From NCBI RefSeq assembly GCF_000155675.2, contig NC_020911.1, positions 151,501 through 215,500 of the forward strand: a stretch of 64,000 nt of DNA, read 5' to 3'. Under the pieces are notes generated by a model that did not search any database, was not told the DNA's origin, and was given only the letters and a program-made list of their open reading frames with translations. Below, in pieces: positions 1 through 8,967 of the stretch. The position numbers were made by a program, and so were the translations under genes. Within the stretch, counting starts at the first letter, position 1. Every line of letters starts with the position of its first letter. This stretch comes from Octadecabacter antarcticus 307. Its GTDB lineage: Bacteria; Pseudomonadota; Alphaproteobacteria; Rhodobacterales; Rhodobacteraceae.

Positions 1-109
1 TGATATAAAAATACTATTCCGTATCAACGGGTTGCATAATTGCTCAAAAAATAGGCACTTCTGCCAAGGGCAAGGAAAACAAAGGATTTCTTCTTCTCAG
101 CTAGATTTG

Positions 110-138
110 CCCACGAAGTTATCCACAGATTTCGTGGG
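110..138. repeat. Inverted repeat enclosing a DnaA-box sequence
   Basis: The arms CCCACGAA (110-117) and TTCGTGGG (131-138) are perfect reverse complements. The 13-base loop contains TTATCCACA (119-127), which matches the consensus DnaA box exactly. The element lies about 65 bases before uvrC. No T-run follows on either strand, so it does not look like a terminator. A regulatory role for DnaA here is inference from one site only. Confidence 0.45.
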
Positions 139-203
139 TATGTTTACCCTTGCAAGGGGTGCTTTGCCATTGCAGCGGGCGACGGGAATCATAGGTTAAG
201 GGC

Positions 204-2069
204 ATGAACGTGGATCCCACCAAAACTCCGACCGGATATGACGTCATCCAAGGTTACTTGCGCACGCTTGACGGCTCGCCAGGGGTGTACCGGATGCTCG
301 ACAGCCAAGCCCGTGTTTTGTATGTCGGCAAGGCGCGAAGCCTGAAGAACCGCGTCAGCAACTACGCGCGGCCATCGGGCCATTCGGCGCGGATTGCCAC
401 GATGATTTCGCACACCGCGTCGATGATGTTTCTGACGACCAACACCGAAACTGAAGCGCTGTTGCTGGAACAAAACCTGATCAAACAGCTGAAGCCGAAA
501 TATAACGTGCTGTTAAGGGACGATAAAAGCTTTCCGAATATCCTGATCTCCGGTGATCACGAATTCCCGCGCATTGAAAAGCATCGTGGGGCAAAAAGGA
601 AAAAAGGGAACTATTATGGGCCCTTCGCGTCAGCTGGCGCTGTAAACCGCACGTTGAACACACTGCAACGGGCGTTCTTGCTGCGTAATTGTTCGGACAG
701 TGAATATGAATCCCGAACGCGACCGTGTTTGCAGTATCAGATCAAACGCTGTTCTGCACCCTGTGTTGGAAAGGTTGCGCAGGGCGACTATAAGCAGCTG
801 GTCAAAGATGCTGAACGTTTCTTGACCGGTAAGTCGACCGAAATGCAGGCGTCGCTGGCGGCTCGGATGCAACAGGCGTCAAATGATATGGAATTTGAAC
901 GCGCCGCAGCGCTGCGCGACCGCATCAAGGCGTTGACGCAGGTACAGACGTCCCAAGGCATCAACCCGCGCGGCGTCACAGAGGCTGACGTGATCGCGCT
1001 GTATCGTGACGGTGGTCAGGCCTGCGTGCAGGTGTTTTTCATTCGTGCCAATCAAAACTGGGGCAATCGCGATTATTACCCGCGGGTAAGTGGCGATGAG
1101 GATGCGAGTGAGGTCATGCAAGCCTTCGTCGGGCAGTTTTATTCCGACCGGGAACCGCCGCGCATGTTGCTGTTGTCTCATGGCCTTGATGATGATGACC
1201 TTATGACTGAGGCGCTGTCGGAAAAGGCCGGCCGCAAGGTTGAGATTATCGTGCCTCAACGTGGGGAAAAAGCCGAGCTGGTCAGCGGTGCCGCACGCAA
1301 TGCCCGCGAAAGTTTGGGGCGTAAGATGTCCGAAACGGCGACGCAAGGCCGCCTGCTGCGCGGTTTGAAAGAGGCGTTTGATCTGCCTGAGGTGCCGCAA
1401 CGAGTTGAGGTTTACGACAACTCGCACATCCAAGGGGCCTTTGCCGTCGGCGCGATGATTGTCGCGGGACCTGAGGGGTTCGACAAGAACCAGTACCGAA
1501 AGTTCAACATTCAAGGGGATGACCTGACCCCTGGGGATGATTTTGGGATGATGAAAGAAGTCTTGATGCGGCGGTTCAAGCGCCTGCTAAAAGAGGATCC
1601 GAAGCGCGAATTGGGCACATGGCCAGGATTATTGCTGATCGATGGCGGTGCAGGGCAGGTGAGCGCAGTGCGTGCCATTATGGAAGAGCTTGGCGTTGGT
1701 GATGTGCCGATGGTAGGTGTTGCCAAGGGCGTGGATCGCGACCACGGCAAAGAAGAATTCTACCGCACTGGCAAGCAGGTCATGGCCTTGCAGCGCAATG
1801 ATCCGGTTTTGTATTTCGTTCAACGCATGCGCGACGAGGCGCACCGGTTCGCGATCGGCACCCACCGGGCAAAGCGGTCCAAGGCGATTGGGGCTACGCC
1901 GCTGGATGATGTGCCAGGTGTCGGGGCGACCCGTAAACGGGCGTTGTTACAACATTTCGGGTCAGCCAAGGCCGTGGGTCGTGCGGCGCTTGCGGACCTT
2001 AAGGCGGTCGATGGGATTTCGGGCAATATGGCGGAGACGATTTATGGATACTTTAACGAGAAGGGCTGA
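204..2069 (+). CDS. uvrC: Excinuclease ABC subunit C
   Basis: UvrC makes the dual incisions around a DNA lesion after UvrAB has loaded in nucleotide excision repair. The 621-residue protein has the family's usual length and order. A GIY-YIG nuclease domain lies at about 25-105 (GVYR, then LYVGKA). A UVR helical motif sits near 210-245 and binds UvrB. The RNase H-like nuclease half follows, with [11 protein letters not shown] carrying the catalytic Asp. A C-terminal helix-hairpin-helix pair (about 555-615, [14 protein letters not shown]) completes it. The ATG at 204 follows an AGG at 193-195. No LexA-type GTTC direct repeat is visible upstream. The uvrC-pgsA-moaD-moaE order is common in Rhodobacterales. 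Confidence 0.97.
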   Translation: MNVDPTKTPTGYDVIQGYLRTLDGSPGVYRMLDSQARVLYVGKARSLKNRVSNYARPSGHSARIATMISHTASMMFLTTNTETEALLLEQNLIKQLKPKYNVLLRDDKSFPNILISGDHEFPRIEKHRGAKRKKGNYYGPFASAGAVNRTLNTLQRAFLLRNCSDSEYESRTRPCLQYQIKRCSAPCVGKVAQGDYKQLVKDAERFLTGKSTEMQASLAARMQQASNDMEFERAAALRDRIKALTQVQTSQGINPRGVTEADVIALYRDGGQACVQVFFIRANQNWGNRDYYPRVSGDEDASEVMQAFVGQFYSDREPPRMLLLSHGLDDDDLMTEALSEKAGRKVEIIVPQRGEKAELVSGAARNARESLGRKMSETATQGRLLRGLKEAFDLPEVPQRVEVYDNSHIQGAFAVGAMIVAGPEGFDKNQYRKFNIQGDDLTPGDDFGMMKEVLMRRFKRLLKEDPKRELGTWPGLLLIDGGAGQVSAVRAIMEELGVGDVPMVGVAKGVDRDHGKEEFYRTGKQVMALQRNDPVLYFVQRMRDEAHRFAIGTHRAKRSKAIGATPLDDVPGVGATRKRALLQHFGSAKAVGRAALADLKAVDGISGNMAETIYGYFNEKG

Positions 2070-2134
2070 TTTTGTCCGATGATCCGATTTTTATCAGATG
2101 GTTCGTTCGAAATTGCTTCGCAAATCCGACCAAA

Positions 2135-2182
2135 AGGGGACCAGTCCCCCGTCCTTCGGCCTCCCCCTGAGATATTTGTGAA
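2135..2182. repeat. Intergenic palindrome, REP-like
   Basis: The 162-base gap between uvrC and pgsA holds a GGGGAC-CA-GTCCCC hairpin (2136-2149). It is followed by a CTCCCCCTGAGATATTTGTG-type tract. Similar 'CCCC-rich plus gagatattt' intergenic elements are widespread in Rhodobacteraceae genomes, as I recall. Only one copy lies in this window, so the repeat status is inference. There is no T-run, so it is a poor terminator for uvrC. Confidence 0.35.
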
Positions 2183-2231
2183 ACAAAGACAGGGAGTGGC
2201 GCGCGATTTCGAAAGGGCTTAGGTAGACTAT

Positions 2232-2894
2232 ATGATGTGGAACATTCCTAATATTTTGACGCTGATGCGTTTGCTGGCGGCGCCCGGTGTCGCGATAATG
2301 TTTTTGTATTTCGCGCGGCCATGGGCGGATTGGTTCGCGCTGATCCTGTTCGTCGTTGCTGCGACGACCGATTGGCTGGACGGCCACCTTGCGCGCGCTT
2401 GGAAGCAGGAAAGCAAGTTTGGCACCATGCTGGACCCGATTGCGGACAAGGCAATGGTCGTGATCGCGTTACTGGTCATTTGCGGATTTTCCGGCATGAA
2501 CCCCTGGATATTGCTGCCCGCCACCTTGATCATGTTTCGTGAGACATTCGTGAGCGGTCTACGTGAGTTCTTAGGCGACACAGCTGGAACGCTGGCCGTG
2601 ACTAAGCTGGCCAAGTGGAAAACTGCGGCGCAAATGACTGCGATCGCGGTTTTGTTTTCGACAGGTGCGTTTGAAACCTATTACAACATGTCCATTGAGG
2701 GCATGGACGCAGCCACAGTCGATGGCATCTTTGCGGATGAAATTCCTGATGAAGTTGGGCTTGTTTGGAAATGGTCTGGCGCGTTCTACAGTTGGTGGAT
2801 CGGGATCATTCTGCTTTGGGCGGCCATGCTTTTGACAGTCATCTCGGGCGTGGACTATCTGCGCAAGGCGATGCCGTTTCTGAGGGAAAAATGA
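2232..2894 (+). CDS. pgsA: CDP-diacylglycerol--glycerol-3-phosphate 3-phosphatidyltransferase
   Basis: Makes phosphatidylglycerol phosphate from CDP-diacylglycerol and glycerol-3-phosphate, the committed step to phosphatidylglycerol and cardiolipin, in the inner membrane. The CDP-alcohol phosphatidyltransferase signature D-x2-DG-x2-AR-x8-G-x3-D-x3-D is complete (TDWLDGHLARAW ... GTMLDPIAD, about residues 54-82). Several hydrophobic segments follow. At 220 residues it is slightly longer than the E. coli enzyme because of an insert around 140-175. Its stop codon overlaps the moaD start (ATGATG), which implies coupled translation. Confidence 0.95.
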   Translation: MMWNIPNILTLMRLLAAPGVAIMFLYFARPWADWFALILFVVAATTDWLDGHLARAWKQESKFGTMLDPIADKAMVVIALLVICGFSGMNPWILLPATLIMFRETFVSGLREFLGDTAGTLAVTKLAKWKTAAQMTAIAVLFSTGAFETYYNMSIEGMDAATVDGIFADEIPDEVGLVWKWSGAFYSWWIGIILLWAAMLLTVISGVDYLRKAMPFLREK

Positions 2895-3163
2895 TGCCCA
2901 GTCCAAAAGCCCAGGTGGTTCATGTCCTGTATTTTGCGTGGGTTCGAGAGCGGATCGGGGTGCCACGCGAAGAGGTTCAGACATCTGCCGTAACGGTGGC
3001 TGATCTGGTGGCCGAACTGCGCAGCCGTGAAGAACGTTATGATTTGGCGTTCGCAGATATGTCCGCGCTACGGGTCGCGCTTGATCAGGAATTGGTGGAG
3101 TTTGATGCACCGCTTGCAGGCGTGCGCGAAGTTGCGTTTTTTCCGCCTATGACAGGAGGATGA
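2891..3163 (+). CDS. moaD: Molybdopterin synthase sulfur carrier subunit
   Basis: Small ubiquitin-fold protein whose C-terminal thiocarboxylate donates sulfur when MoaE converts precursor Z (cPMP) to molybdopterin. The protein has 90 residues and ends in the required Gly-Gly (PPMTGG). The start at 2891 overlaps the pgsA stop. An upstream in-frame extension would lie wholly inside pgsA and is not needed. moaE follows after 7 bases, so the two synthase subunits are co-translated. Confidence 0.93.
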   Translation: MMPSPKAQVVHVLYFAWVRERIGVPREEVQTSAVTVADLVAELRSREERYDLAFADMSALRVALDQELVEFDAPLAGVREVAFFPPMTGG

Positions 3164-3170
3164 CGTTCCG

Positions 3171-3608
3171 ATGATCCGCGTTCAGGCCATGCCGTTCGAT
3201 CCCGGGGGGGAGTTGAATGTCTTTTCTGCCAGTGTTGCTGGCGCTGGCGCTATAGTTAGTTTTACTGGTGTTGTGCGCGATGTTGCGGGCGGATTGTCCG
3301 GTATGGAGATTGAACACTACCCCGGCATGACCGAAAAGGCGCTGAGCGCGATCCGTGGTGAGGCGATGCAACGCTGGGATCTGGCGGACGCTTTGGTTAT
3401 CCACCGCATTGGCCAACTCGAAGCGCATGAAAGTATTATGATGGTCGCAACTGCGTCCCAGCATCGTAAATCAGCGTTTGAAGCGGCGGAGTTCCTGATG
3501 GATTATCTGAAATCCCGTGCGCCGTTCTGGAAGAAAGAGATCACATTGGACGGGTCAGACTGGGTCGATTCCAAAGCTGAGGACGAAGACGCTTTATCGC
3601 GGTGGTGA
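3171..3608 (+). CDS. moaE: Molybdopterin synthase catalytic subunit
   Basis: Large subunit of molybdopterin synthase, which pairs with MoaD to add the dithiolene sulfurs to cPMP. Family hallmarks are SFTGVVRD near 28-35, the LEHYPGM-type motif (IEHYPGMTEKAL), RIGQLEAHE, and the C-terminal active-site block RAPFWKKE. The length (145) is normal. AGGAGG lies 11 bases before the chosen ATG. An ATG nearer to it at 3160 runs into a stop after four codons, which fixes the start at 3171. It converges with tag on the other strand, and the two overlap by 15 bases. Confidence 0.95.
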   Translation: MIRVQAMPFDPGGELNVFSASVAGAGAIVSFTGVVRDVAGGLSGMEIEHYPGMTEKALSAIRGEAMQRWDLADALVIHRIGQLEAHESIMMVATASQHRKSAFEAAEFLMDYLKSRAPFWKKEITLDGSDWVDSKAEDEDALSRW

Positions 3609-4166
3609 GGCGAGGGCGCGACATGGTTCGTATTGTGGGCAATTTGTCAGGTGGTCGTTGATCAGCCCGCAGGCCTGCATCCAAGCATAAACGATTGTCG
3701 GTCCACAGAATTTGAAGCCCAGCTTCTTTAGGTCCTTGGAAAATTGGGTCGACATTTCCGTGTAACCGGGCACGTCGGCCAAAGTTGCGCGGTTGGTTTG
3801 CAGTGGCTTTCCATCGACATAGGACCAACACAGCGCTGAAAAATCGTCAATCTTGAGGTATGCTTGCGCGTTGCCGATGGTAGCTTGGATTTTACCACGG
3901 TGACGGATGATGCCTTCGTTTTGCAAAAGGCGCGCGATGTCTTTCTCGCCCCAAGTGGCGATCTCAACGGGGTCGAAGCCTGCGAACGCCGCGCGGAAAT
4001 TATCGCGCTTTTTCAGGATCGTGATCCAGCTGAGACCTGCCTGAAACCCGTCAAGAATCAACTTTTCCCACAACGCTCGGCTGTCCCATTCAGGCACGCC
4101 CCATTCGGTGTCGTGGTAGTTGGTGTAGATCGGTTCTGATTTGGCCCAGCCGCAGCGGTCTGACAT
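3594..4166 (-). CDS. tag: DNA-3-methyladenine glycosylase I
   Basis: Removes 3-methyladenine from alkylated DNA in base excision repair. The protein of 190 residues begins MSDRCGW. The zinc-binding residues known from E. coli Tag are all present: the N-terminal Cys (CGW), the His of YHDTEWG, and the C-terminal His and Cys in NDHLTNCP. The acidic recognition region (WEKLILDGFQAGLSW) and the helix-hairpin region (RLLQNEGIIRHRGKI) are conserved. A start 15 bases upstream is possible, but MSDRCGW matches family N-termini. It is an isolated gene convergent with moaE. Confidence 0.95.
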   Translation of the reverse strand: MSDRCGWAKSEPIYTNYHDTEWGVPEWDSRALWEKLILDGFQAGLSWITILKKRDNFRAAFAGFDPVEIATWGEKDIARLLQNEGIIRHRGKIQATIGNAQAYLKIDDFSALCWSYVDGKPLQTNRATLADVPGYTEMSTQFSKDLKKLGFKFCGPTIVYAWMQACGLINDHLTNCPQYEPCRALASPPR

Positions 4167-4295
4167 TATGTGCTCCTGCATGCGTATTTAAGCGCGTGTG
4201 CCCCTGAATAATGATGACAATTGTGCCGATATCGGCGGTGTTTACCAGCCCTTAAAGGCCAGCGTGCAATGTCAGTGCACAAACAGGACAAACGC

Positions 4296-5099
4296 ATGGC
4301 AATGAAATCCAATTCGGCCGCTTGGGATGACCAGACGCCACGTGACCCGCTCGGATATGCGGTCAGCGTGCGTGATCGCGATGTTTTGTCGATGGTGCGC
4401 AGGGCCTTAGAAGCGGAGCATTGCCAGTTGGCGATGCAGCCTGTTCGAACATCCAAGCCGGGATATCCGGTTGCGTTTTATGAATGTCTGATCCGCTTGA
4501 TGGATGAAACGGGGCGTGTCATTCCGGCGGCTCAGTTTATGGGCGAAGTCGAAGAAACCAGCCTTGGACGCGACATCGATGCTGCAAGTCTCAAATTCGC
4601 ATTTCAGCTTCTTAAACAGAACCCGAGCATTCGTTTGTCGGTCAACGTATCAGCGCGCTCGCTTGGGGATGCGGCGTGGCGGCGGGTGCTGGACAGTGAA
4701 TTGGCCAGTGCAGCGCTTCATGCGGATCGTATGATCCTTGAGATCAGCGAAGATAGCGCAATGCAGCTCCCTGAGGTCGTGATTCGTTTCATGGAAGAAA
4801 TGCAGCCCTTCGGTCTCGCCTTTGCGTTGGATGATTTCGGGGCTGGTATGACGGCGTTCCGCTATCTCAAGGATTTCTTCTTTGATTTGGTAAAGATCAA
4901 CAGCCACTTTACCCGGAACATCGACAAAGATCCCGACAATCAAGTGTTGGCTAAGGCGCTGATCACAGTTGCGCACCAATTTGAAATGTTCGCGGTTGCA
5001 GGGGGCGTTGAGAGCCAGGCTGAAGCGGATTTCTTGATCTCTATCGGGGCGGATTGCGTGCAGGGCTACCATTTTGGTGTTCCTAAATTCTCGATTTAG
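4296..5099 (+). CDS. Stand-alone EAL-domain protein (cyclic-di-GMP phosphodiesterase-like)
   Basis: A 267-residue protein that is essentially one EAL domain. The family hydrolyses c-di-GMP to pGpG or binds it. The name-giving motif reads ECL instead of EAL (Glu63), but the metal and catalytic positions look intact: Asn117 (SVNVSA), Glu149 (ILEIS), Asp179-Asp180 (LDDFG), Lys200 (DLVKI) and Glu239 (GGVES), then QGY near the C-terminus. No GGDEF, PAS or membrane segment is present. The ATG at 4296 has AGGA 7 bases upstream. An in-frame ATG at 4269 lacks a comparable site. Whether it is an active enzyme or a c-di-GMP sensor is undecided. Confidence 0.85.
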   Translation: MAMKSNSAAWDDQTPRDPLGYAVSVRDRDVLSMVRRALEAEHCQLAMQPVRTSKPGYPVAFYECLIRLMDETGRVIPAAQFMGEVEETSLGRDIDAASLKFAFQLLKQNPSIRLSVNVSARSLGDAAWRRVLDSELASAALHADRMILEISEDSAMQLPEVVIRFMEEMQPFGLAFALDDFGAGMTAFRYLKDFFFDLVKINSHFTRNIDKDPDNQVLAKALITVAHQFEMFAVAGGVESQAEADFLISIGADCVQGYHFGVPKFSI

Positions 5100-5281
5100 C
5101 GCGCTGTATCGCGGATAATCGCCACTCGGTTAAGTGAAACGCAGTGAATTCGTTGTGATTGTTTCCTCAACGACATAAGCACGGGTAACGGCGGCAGAGA
5201 GTCCTTCGTGCCATGCTCTTGTTTCACTGGTCTCTCAAAACTCCGCCGATTTTGTCGGAAAAAAAGAGGGGACCCTTTCCT

Positions 5282-6457
5282 ATGACCAACGTAGTTATCG
5301 CATCCGCAGCCCGTACCGCCGTGGGCAGCTTTGGTGGCGCATTTGCCAACACGCCAGCACATGATCTGGGCGCCGCCGTTCTGGAAGAAGTCGTCGCCCG
5401 TGCCGGCATCGACAAGTCTGAAGTGTCAGAAACAATTTTGGGTCAGGTTTTGACTGCGGCGCAGGGCCAAAACCCCGCGCGTCAGGCGCACATCAATGCA
5501 GGCCTCGCCAAAGAAGCTGCCGCATGGTCGCTTAACCAGGTTTGCGGGTCCGGTCTTCGCGCTGTGGCGTTGGGCGCGCAACATATTATGCTTGGGGATG
5601 CGTCGATTGTGGCCGCAGGCGGCCAAGAAAACATGACGCTTTCTCCCCATGCGCAAAACATGCGTGCGGGTCAGAAGATGGGTGACATGCAGTTGATCGA
5701 CACAATGATCCGCGATGGTCTTTGGGATGCGTTCAATCAGTATCATATGGGTCAAACCGCCGAAAACGTCGCTGAGCAGTGGCAGATTTCGCGCGACATG
5801 CAGGACGAATTTGCCGTCGCGTCCCAAAACAAAGCTGAAGCGGCCCAAAAAGCTGGCAAGTTCGCCGATGAGATCGCAGCGTTCACCGTGAAGACCCGCA
5901 AGGGCGACACTATCGTTGATCAAGACGAATACATCCGCCACGGTGCAACGATGGAAGCCATGCAAAAAATGCGCCCGGCCTTCATCAAAGACGGCACCGT
6001 GACAGCTGCCAATGCGTCGGGGTTGAACGATGGCGCCGCGGCGACAATATTGATGTCTGCAGATGAGGCTGAAAAGCGCGGTATCGAGCCATTGGCCCGC
6101 ATCGCGTCCTACGCCACGGCTGGTTTGGACCCGTCAATCATGGGTGTTGGACCGATTTATGCATCGCGCAAGGCCTTGGATAAAGCGGGCTGGTCCGTGG
6201 AAGATTTGGACCTTGTTGAAGCCAACGAAGCCTTTGCAGCGCAAGCCTGCGCGGTGAATGAAGAAATGGGCTGGGATCCAGCAATTGTGAACGTCAACGG
6301 CGGCGCAATTGCCATTGGCCACCCGATCGGTGCGTCTGGCTGTCGCGTTCTGAACACATTGTTGTTTGAGATGAAGCGCCGTGGAGCCAAAAAAGGCCTC
6401 GCGACATTGTGTATTGGCGGCGGTATGGGTGTCGCATTGTGCGTTGAACGTCCCTAA
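5282..6457 (+). CDS. phaA: Acetyl-CoA C-acetyltransferase (beta-ketothiolase)
   Basis: Condenses two acetyl-CoA to acetoacetyl-CoA, the first step of polyhydroxybutyrate synthesis, and also acts reversibly in ketone degradation. The protein has 391 residues and the three catalytic residues of biosynthetic thiolases: nucleophile Cys88 (QVCGSG), His347 (AIGHPIG) and Cys377 (LCIGGG). The start at 5282 has a GAGGGG Shine-Dalgarno about 10 bases upstream, and a longer in-frame extension to 5213 is unlikely. The acetoacetyl-CoA reductase gene follows after 103 bases, which supports the PHB role. Confidence 0.95.
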   Translation: MTNVVIASAARTAVGSFGGAFANTPAHDLGAAVLEEVVARAGIDKSEVSETILGQVLTAAQGQNPARQAHINAGLAKEAAAWSLNQVCGSGLRAVALGAQHIMLGDASIVAAGGQENMTLSPHAQNMRAGQKMGDMQLIDTMIRDGLWDAFNQYHMGQTAENVAEQWQISRDMQDEFAVASQNKAEAAQKAGKFADEIAAFTVKTRKGDTIVDQDEYIRHGATMEAMQKMRPAFIKDGTVTAANASGLNDGAAATILMSADEAEKRGIEPLARIASYATAGLDPSIMGVGPIYASRKALDKAGWSVEDLDLVEANEAFAAQACAVNEEMGWDPAIVNVNGGAIAIGHPIGASGCRVLNTLLFEMKRRGAKKGLATLCIGGGMGVALCVERP

Positions 6458-6478
6458 ATTTATGAACCTAAATTTACG

Positions 6479-6515
6479 AAATAACGGCGCAATAATGTTG
6501 CGCGGTTATTTTCTT
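6479..6515 (+). terminator. Hairpin between phaA and phaB
   Basis: The arms AATAAC-G-GCGCAA and TTGCGC-G-GTTATT pair over 12 bases around one G/G mismatch, with the loop TAATG. TTCTT follows. This could be a partial terminator or an RNA-processing/stability hairpin that sets different phaA and phaB levels. No promoter is obvious between it and phaB. Confidence 0.55.
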
Positions 6516-6560
6516 AAAGATAACATCATTACCTAAGAAGAATTTCAAAGGGAGAATAAT

Positions 6561-7283
6561 ATGGGACGTGTTGCACTCGTCACGGGCGGTAGTCGCGGTA
6601 TCGGCGAAGCTATTTCTAAGAAACTAAAGGCAGACGGTTACACGGTTGCCGCGACATACGCAGGCAATGATGACGCCGCTGAAAAGTTCACGCAAGCTAC
6701 GGGCATCAAAACCTACAAGTGGAATGTGGCAGACTATGACAGTTCCAAAGCGGGCATTGCGCAGGTCGAAGCAGACCTCGGCCCCATCGAAGTTGTCGTC
6801 GCGAACGCGGGCATCACCCGCGACGCGCCGTTCCACAAAATGACGCCAGAGCAGTGGCATGAAGTTATCGACACCAACCTGACGGGCGTTTTCAACACCA
6901 TTCACCCGATTTGGCCGGGTATGCGGGAACGCAAATTTGGCCGTGTCATCGTAATTTCGTCGATCAATGGTCAGAAGGGTCAGTTCGCGCAGGTCAACTA
7001 TGCGGCGACAAAATCTGGCGATCTGGGCATCGTGAAATCACTGGCGCAAGAAGGCGCGCGTGCTGGAATCACGGCCAACGCTGTTTGTCCGGGCTATATT
7101 GGCACCGAAATGGTCATGGCAGTGCCGGAGAAGGTGCGCGAGAGCATCATCGGCCAGATTCCAGCGGGTCGTTTGGGTGAACCAGAAGAAATCGCACGTT
7201 GCGTGGCATTCCTCGCGTCAGACGATTCTGGATTTATTAACGGGTCAACGATTTCTGCGAACGGTGCGCAGTTCTTTGTCTGA
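6561..7283 (+). CDS. phaB: Acetoacetyl-CoA reductase
   Basis: NADPH-dependent reductase giving (R)-3-hydroxybutyryl-CoA for PHB polymerisation. It is a 240-residue classical short-chain dehydrogenase. It has the cofactor motif TGGSRGIG (8-15), NAG (82-84), catalytic Ser134, Tyr147 and Lys151, and the PhaB-typical stretch SSINGQKGQF. GGGAGAA lies just upstream of the ATG. It follows phaA, and a strong terminator ends the unit. The PHA synthase itself is not in this window. Confidence 0.95.
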   Translation: MGRVALVTGGSRGIGEAISKKLKADGYTVAATYAGNDDAAEKFTQATGIKTYKWNVADYDSSKAGIAQVEADLGPIEVVVANAGITRDAPFHKMTPEQWHEVIDTNLTGVFNTIHPIWPGMRERKFGRVIVISSINGQKGQFAQVNYAATKSGDLGIVKSLAQEGARAGITANAVCPGYIGTEMVMAVPEKVRESIIGQIPAGRLGEPEEIARCVAFLASDDSGFINGSTISANGAQFFV

Positions 7284-7302
7284 ACAGACTCTTTAGACAT
7301 AC

Positions 7303-7332
7303 AAAAGGGCGGGGATTTACCCCGCCCTTTTT
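7303..7332 (+). terminator. Rho-independent terminator of phaAB
   Basis: A perfect 12-bp inverted repeat AAAAGGGCGGGG / CCCCGCCCTTTT with a 5-base loop (ATTTA) and a T-run, 19 bases after the phaB stop. The A-rich 5' arm also lets it work for the opposite strand, where a small gene ends at 7349. Confidence 0.92.
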
Positions 7333-7348
7333 GCATTTCGAACGCTGT

Positions 7349-7465
7349 TCAGGCGGCAGAGCGACGGAACAGGTTTTTGATCATTCGACCAAATGCACCA
7401 GCGCGTTCTGCGCGGGCTTGGGCGACGATTTTATTGACTTCTGACGGCGATAATTCTTTGTACAT
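7349..7465 (-). CDS. Small Arg-rich protein (DUF1127-like, RSP_7527-type)
   Basis: A 38-residue protein starting MYKELSPSEVNKIV and ending in the basic tail KNLFRRSAA. GGAG lies 7 bases before the ATG, which supports this start over longer in-frame readings. Very similar short proteins (MYKELT..E, then RA-rich) are annotated in Rhodobacteraceae as an RSP_7527 family, and they resemble DUF1127 proteins that bind RNA or membranes. Function is unknown here. It shares the terminator at 7303-7332. Confidence 0.7.
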   Translation of the reverse strand: MYKELSPSEVNKIVAQARAERAGAFGRMIKNLFRRSAA

Positions 7466-7586
7466 GGGTCCACTCCGAGGGGTTTGTGGTCTCCTCCCAT
7501 AGTGTTTTTGTAGTTCACAGATTGCGCTGACGAAACGCATAGTTCCGCAAGGCCGATCTGCGTCAGGCGCAAGGCTTTGAGCCATC

Positions 7587-7613
7587 AAAAGAAAAGCCGC
7601 CCAAATGAGCGGC
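7587..7613 (-). terminator. Terminator for the YdcH-like gene
   Basis: On the minus strand GCCGC, an 8-base loop and GCGGC are followed by TTTTCTTTT. The stem is short but entirely GC and has a clear T-run. It lies about 85 bases after the stop of the gene ending at 7699. Confidence 0.55.
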
Positions 7614-7698
7614 CTTTGACATCGAATGCTTGAAATTGCGCGTCTGTTTTGTGCGTTAAAGGAGGGCACTGGCGCAACAACGCCAGCACCGTTTTGGT

Positions 7699-7866
7699 CT
7701 ACACAGACGTGAGCCGCGTAATCGTTTCTTTGAGGTGGAGTTTTTCTTTCTTGAGGCGTGACACCTCAAGATCATCGGAGCCCGGACTGCGTTGTTCTTT
7801 CTCAACGGCGTCCGAAAGGGTGTCGTGCTTTTTCTTGAGTTCCTGCAGGTGGGACGTCAAGCTCAT
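7699..7866 (-). CDS. YdcH/DUF465 family small coiled-coil protein
   Basis: A 55-residue protein, MSLTSHLQELKKKHDTLSDA..., very rich in Lys and Glu and predicted almost wholly helical. The ending, SRLKKEKLHLKETITRL, is the DUF465/YdcH hallmark (RLKK.KL.LKD.I). AGGAGG sits 6 bases before the ATG. A short perfect hairpin (CTGGCG/CGCCAG, 7670-7687) and the terminator at 7587-7613 follow. The family's function is unknown. Confidence 0.88.
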   Translation of the reverse strand: MSLTSHLQELKKKHDTLSDAVEKEQRSPGSDDLEVSRLKKEKLHLKETITRLTSV

Positions 7867-7987
7867 GTAGATCCTCCTAACTTCGGTGAATGGTCTTCAA
7901 ATTTGACCACAGATTTTCGCGTCTGTCACGCTGCAGAGCAGCAATCTGACACAATGCACAAGACACCGCCAAAAGATTGCGGAATAA

Positions 7988-8749
7988 TTAATCGGCAAGA
8001 CAAAATTGACTGCCTTCACGCAATATTTCTGCGATCTCTGGTCGGTAATCTTCGCCGTCTGACACATGGGACGGGCCGTCGTGCAGCGCAATTGCCGCAT
8101 GTAGTTTGAAGGGCGCGCGGCCACCTTTGCGCGCGCGCAAAACGATGCGGTCTGCGGGACGGCCAGCGCGCCCTGTAATTGGATAAACGTGGATCGCGCC
8201 CAGTCGGTCGTCGATGGCCCGCAACAGGTCGGGCAGGCGATCCGCCTTTTGGATCAGCGTCAACGTGCCTTTTGGCTTGAGCCGCCGTGTCGCCGTATCG
8301 ATCCAATCAACCGTCGCCGTGTCACCAGCGAAGGCGATGTCGCGGTCAGGCAGTGGGCTTGAATTTCCCGATGCTCGTTCAAAATAAGGTGGATTAACAA
8401 TGACATGGTCAAAGGTCAGGGCGCGCAGATCAGCCGGCAAATCGCGCAAATCGGCGGTCCAGATCATTGCATCGATGTGGTTCGCTACGGCGTTTGCGCG
8501 GCAAATGTCGGCGTAGTGGGGTTGAACCTCAACTGCGTGAAGACCCAAACCCGACACCCTCGTCGCCAAGCACAGCAAAGCCGCACCCGTGCCACAGCCA
8601 AGTTCCAGAACCGATTGACCGACCCGCGCGCGAACCGCTGCAGCCAAAAGAACCGGATCAACGCCCGCGCGGTAGCCTTTGGTCGGTTGCTGAAGCGTCA
8701 GGCGACCGCCAAGGAAGGCGTCGAAAGTGGTTTCAAAACCTGCGTTCAC
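7988..8749 (-). CDS. TrmN6-like tRNA (adenine-N6) methyltransferase
   Basis: A 253-residue class I SAM-dependent methyltransferase. The glycine-rich SAM loop is VLELGCGTGAALL. The N6-adenine/N4-cytosine motif IV is NPPYF, as in E. coli TrmN6 (YfiC), which modifies A37 of tRNA1(Val). The N-terminal TLQQPTKGYRAGVDPVLLAA block is also typical of this branch. The start is GTG at 8749, whose GTGA overlaps the stop of the upstream DUF2007 gene. The tRNA target is inferred from family only. Confidence 0.85.
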   Translation of the reverse strand: MNAGFETTFDAFLGGRLTLQQPTKGYRAGVDPVLLAAAVRARVGQSVLELGCGTGAALLCLATRVSGLGLHAVEVQPHYADICRANAVANHIDAMIWTADLRDLPADLRALTFDHVIVNPPYFERASGNSSPLPDRDIAFAGDTATVDWIDTATRRLKPKGTLTLIQKADRLPDLLRAIDDRLGAIHVYPITGRAGRPADRIVLRARKGGRAPFKLHAAIALHDGPSHVSDGEDYRPEIAEILREGSQFCLAD

Positions 8750-8967
8750 AGGCCCAATTCGATATTGTTGGCTGTCATCACGGACGTCGCGATAAAATGA
8801 TCCGCACGGCGCACCATCAGGCGGCGTGGCAATATGCCCAAAGATCCGTCAAGGATGCTCATATTTACGTCGAACTCAAAGACCTCTATGTCCTCACCCT
8901 GCAGAAGGGCTTTGGCGAAGGCGATGATAGTGATGTCATTGGTGCGCAGGAGTTCTTTCATACCCAT
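8746..8967 (-). CDS. DUF2007 domain protein
   Basis: A 73-residue protein (MGMKELLRTNDITIIAFAKALL...). It matches the DUF2007 pattern: 'LL.tnd...i.fi.slL...gI...v.D.n.s...gs.g..p.rl.v...d...A'. It lacks membrane segments. It overlaps the methyltransferase gene by 4 bases and probably is co-translated with it. An ATG at 8961 is an alternative start. It is divergent from the polyprenyl synthase gene, only 48 bases away. No function is established. Confidence 0.8.
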   Translation of the reverse strand: MGMKELLRTNDITIIAFAKALLQGEDIEVFEFDVNMSILDGSLGILPRRLMVRRADHFIATSVMTANNIELGL

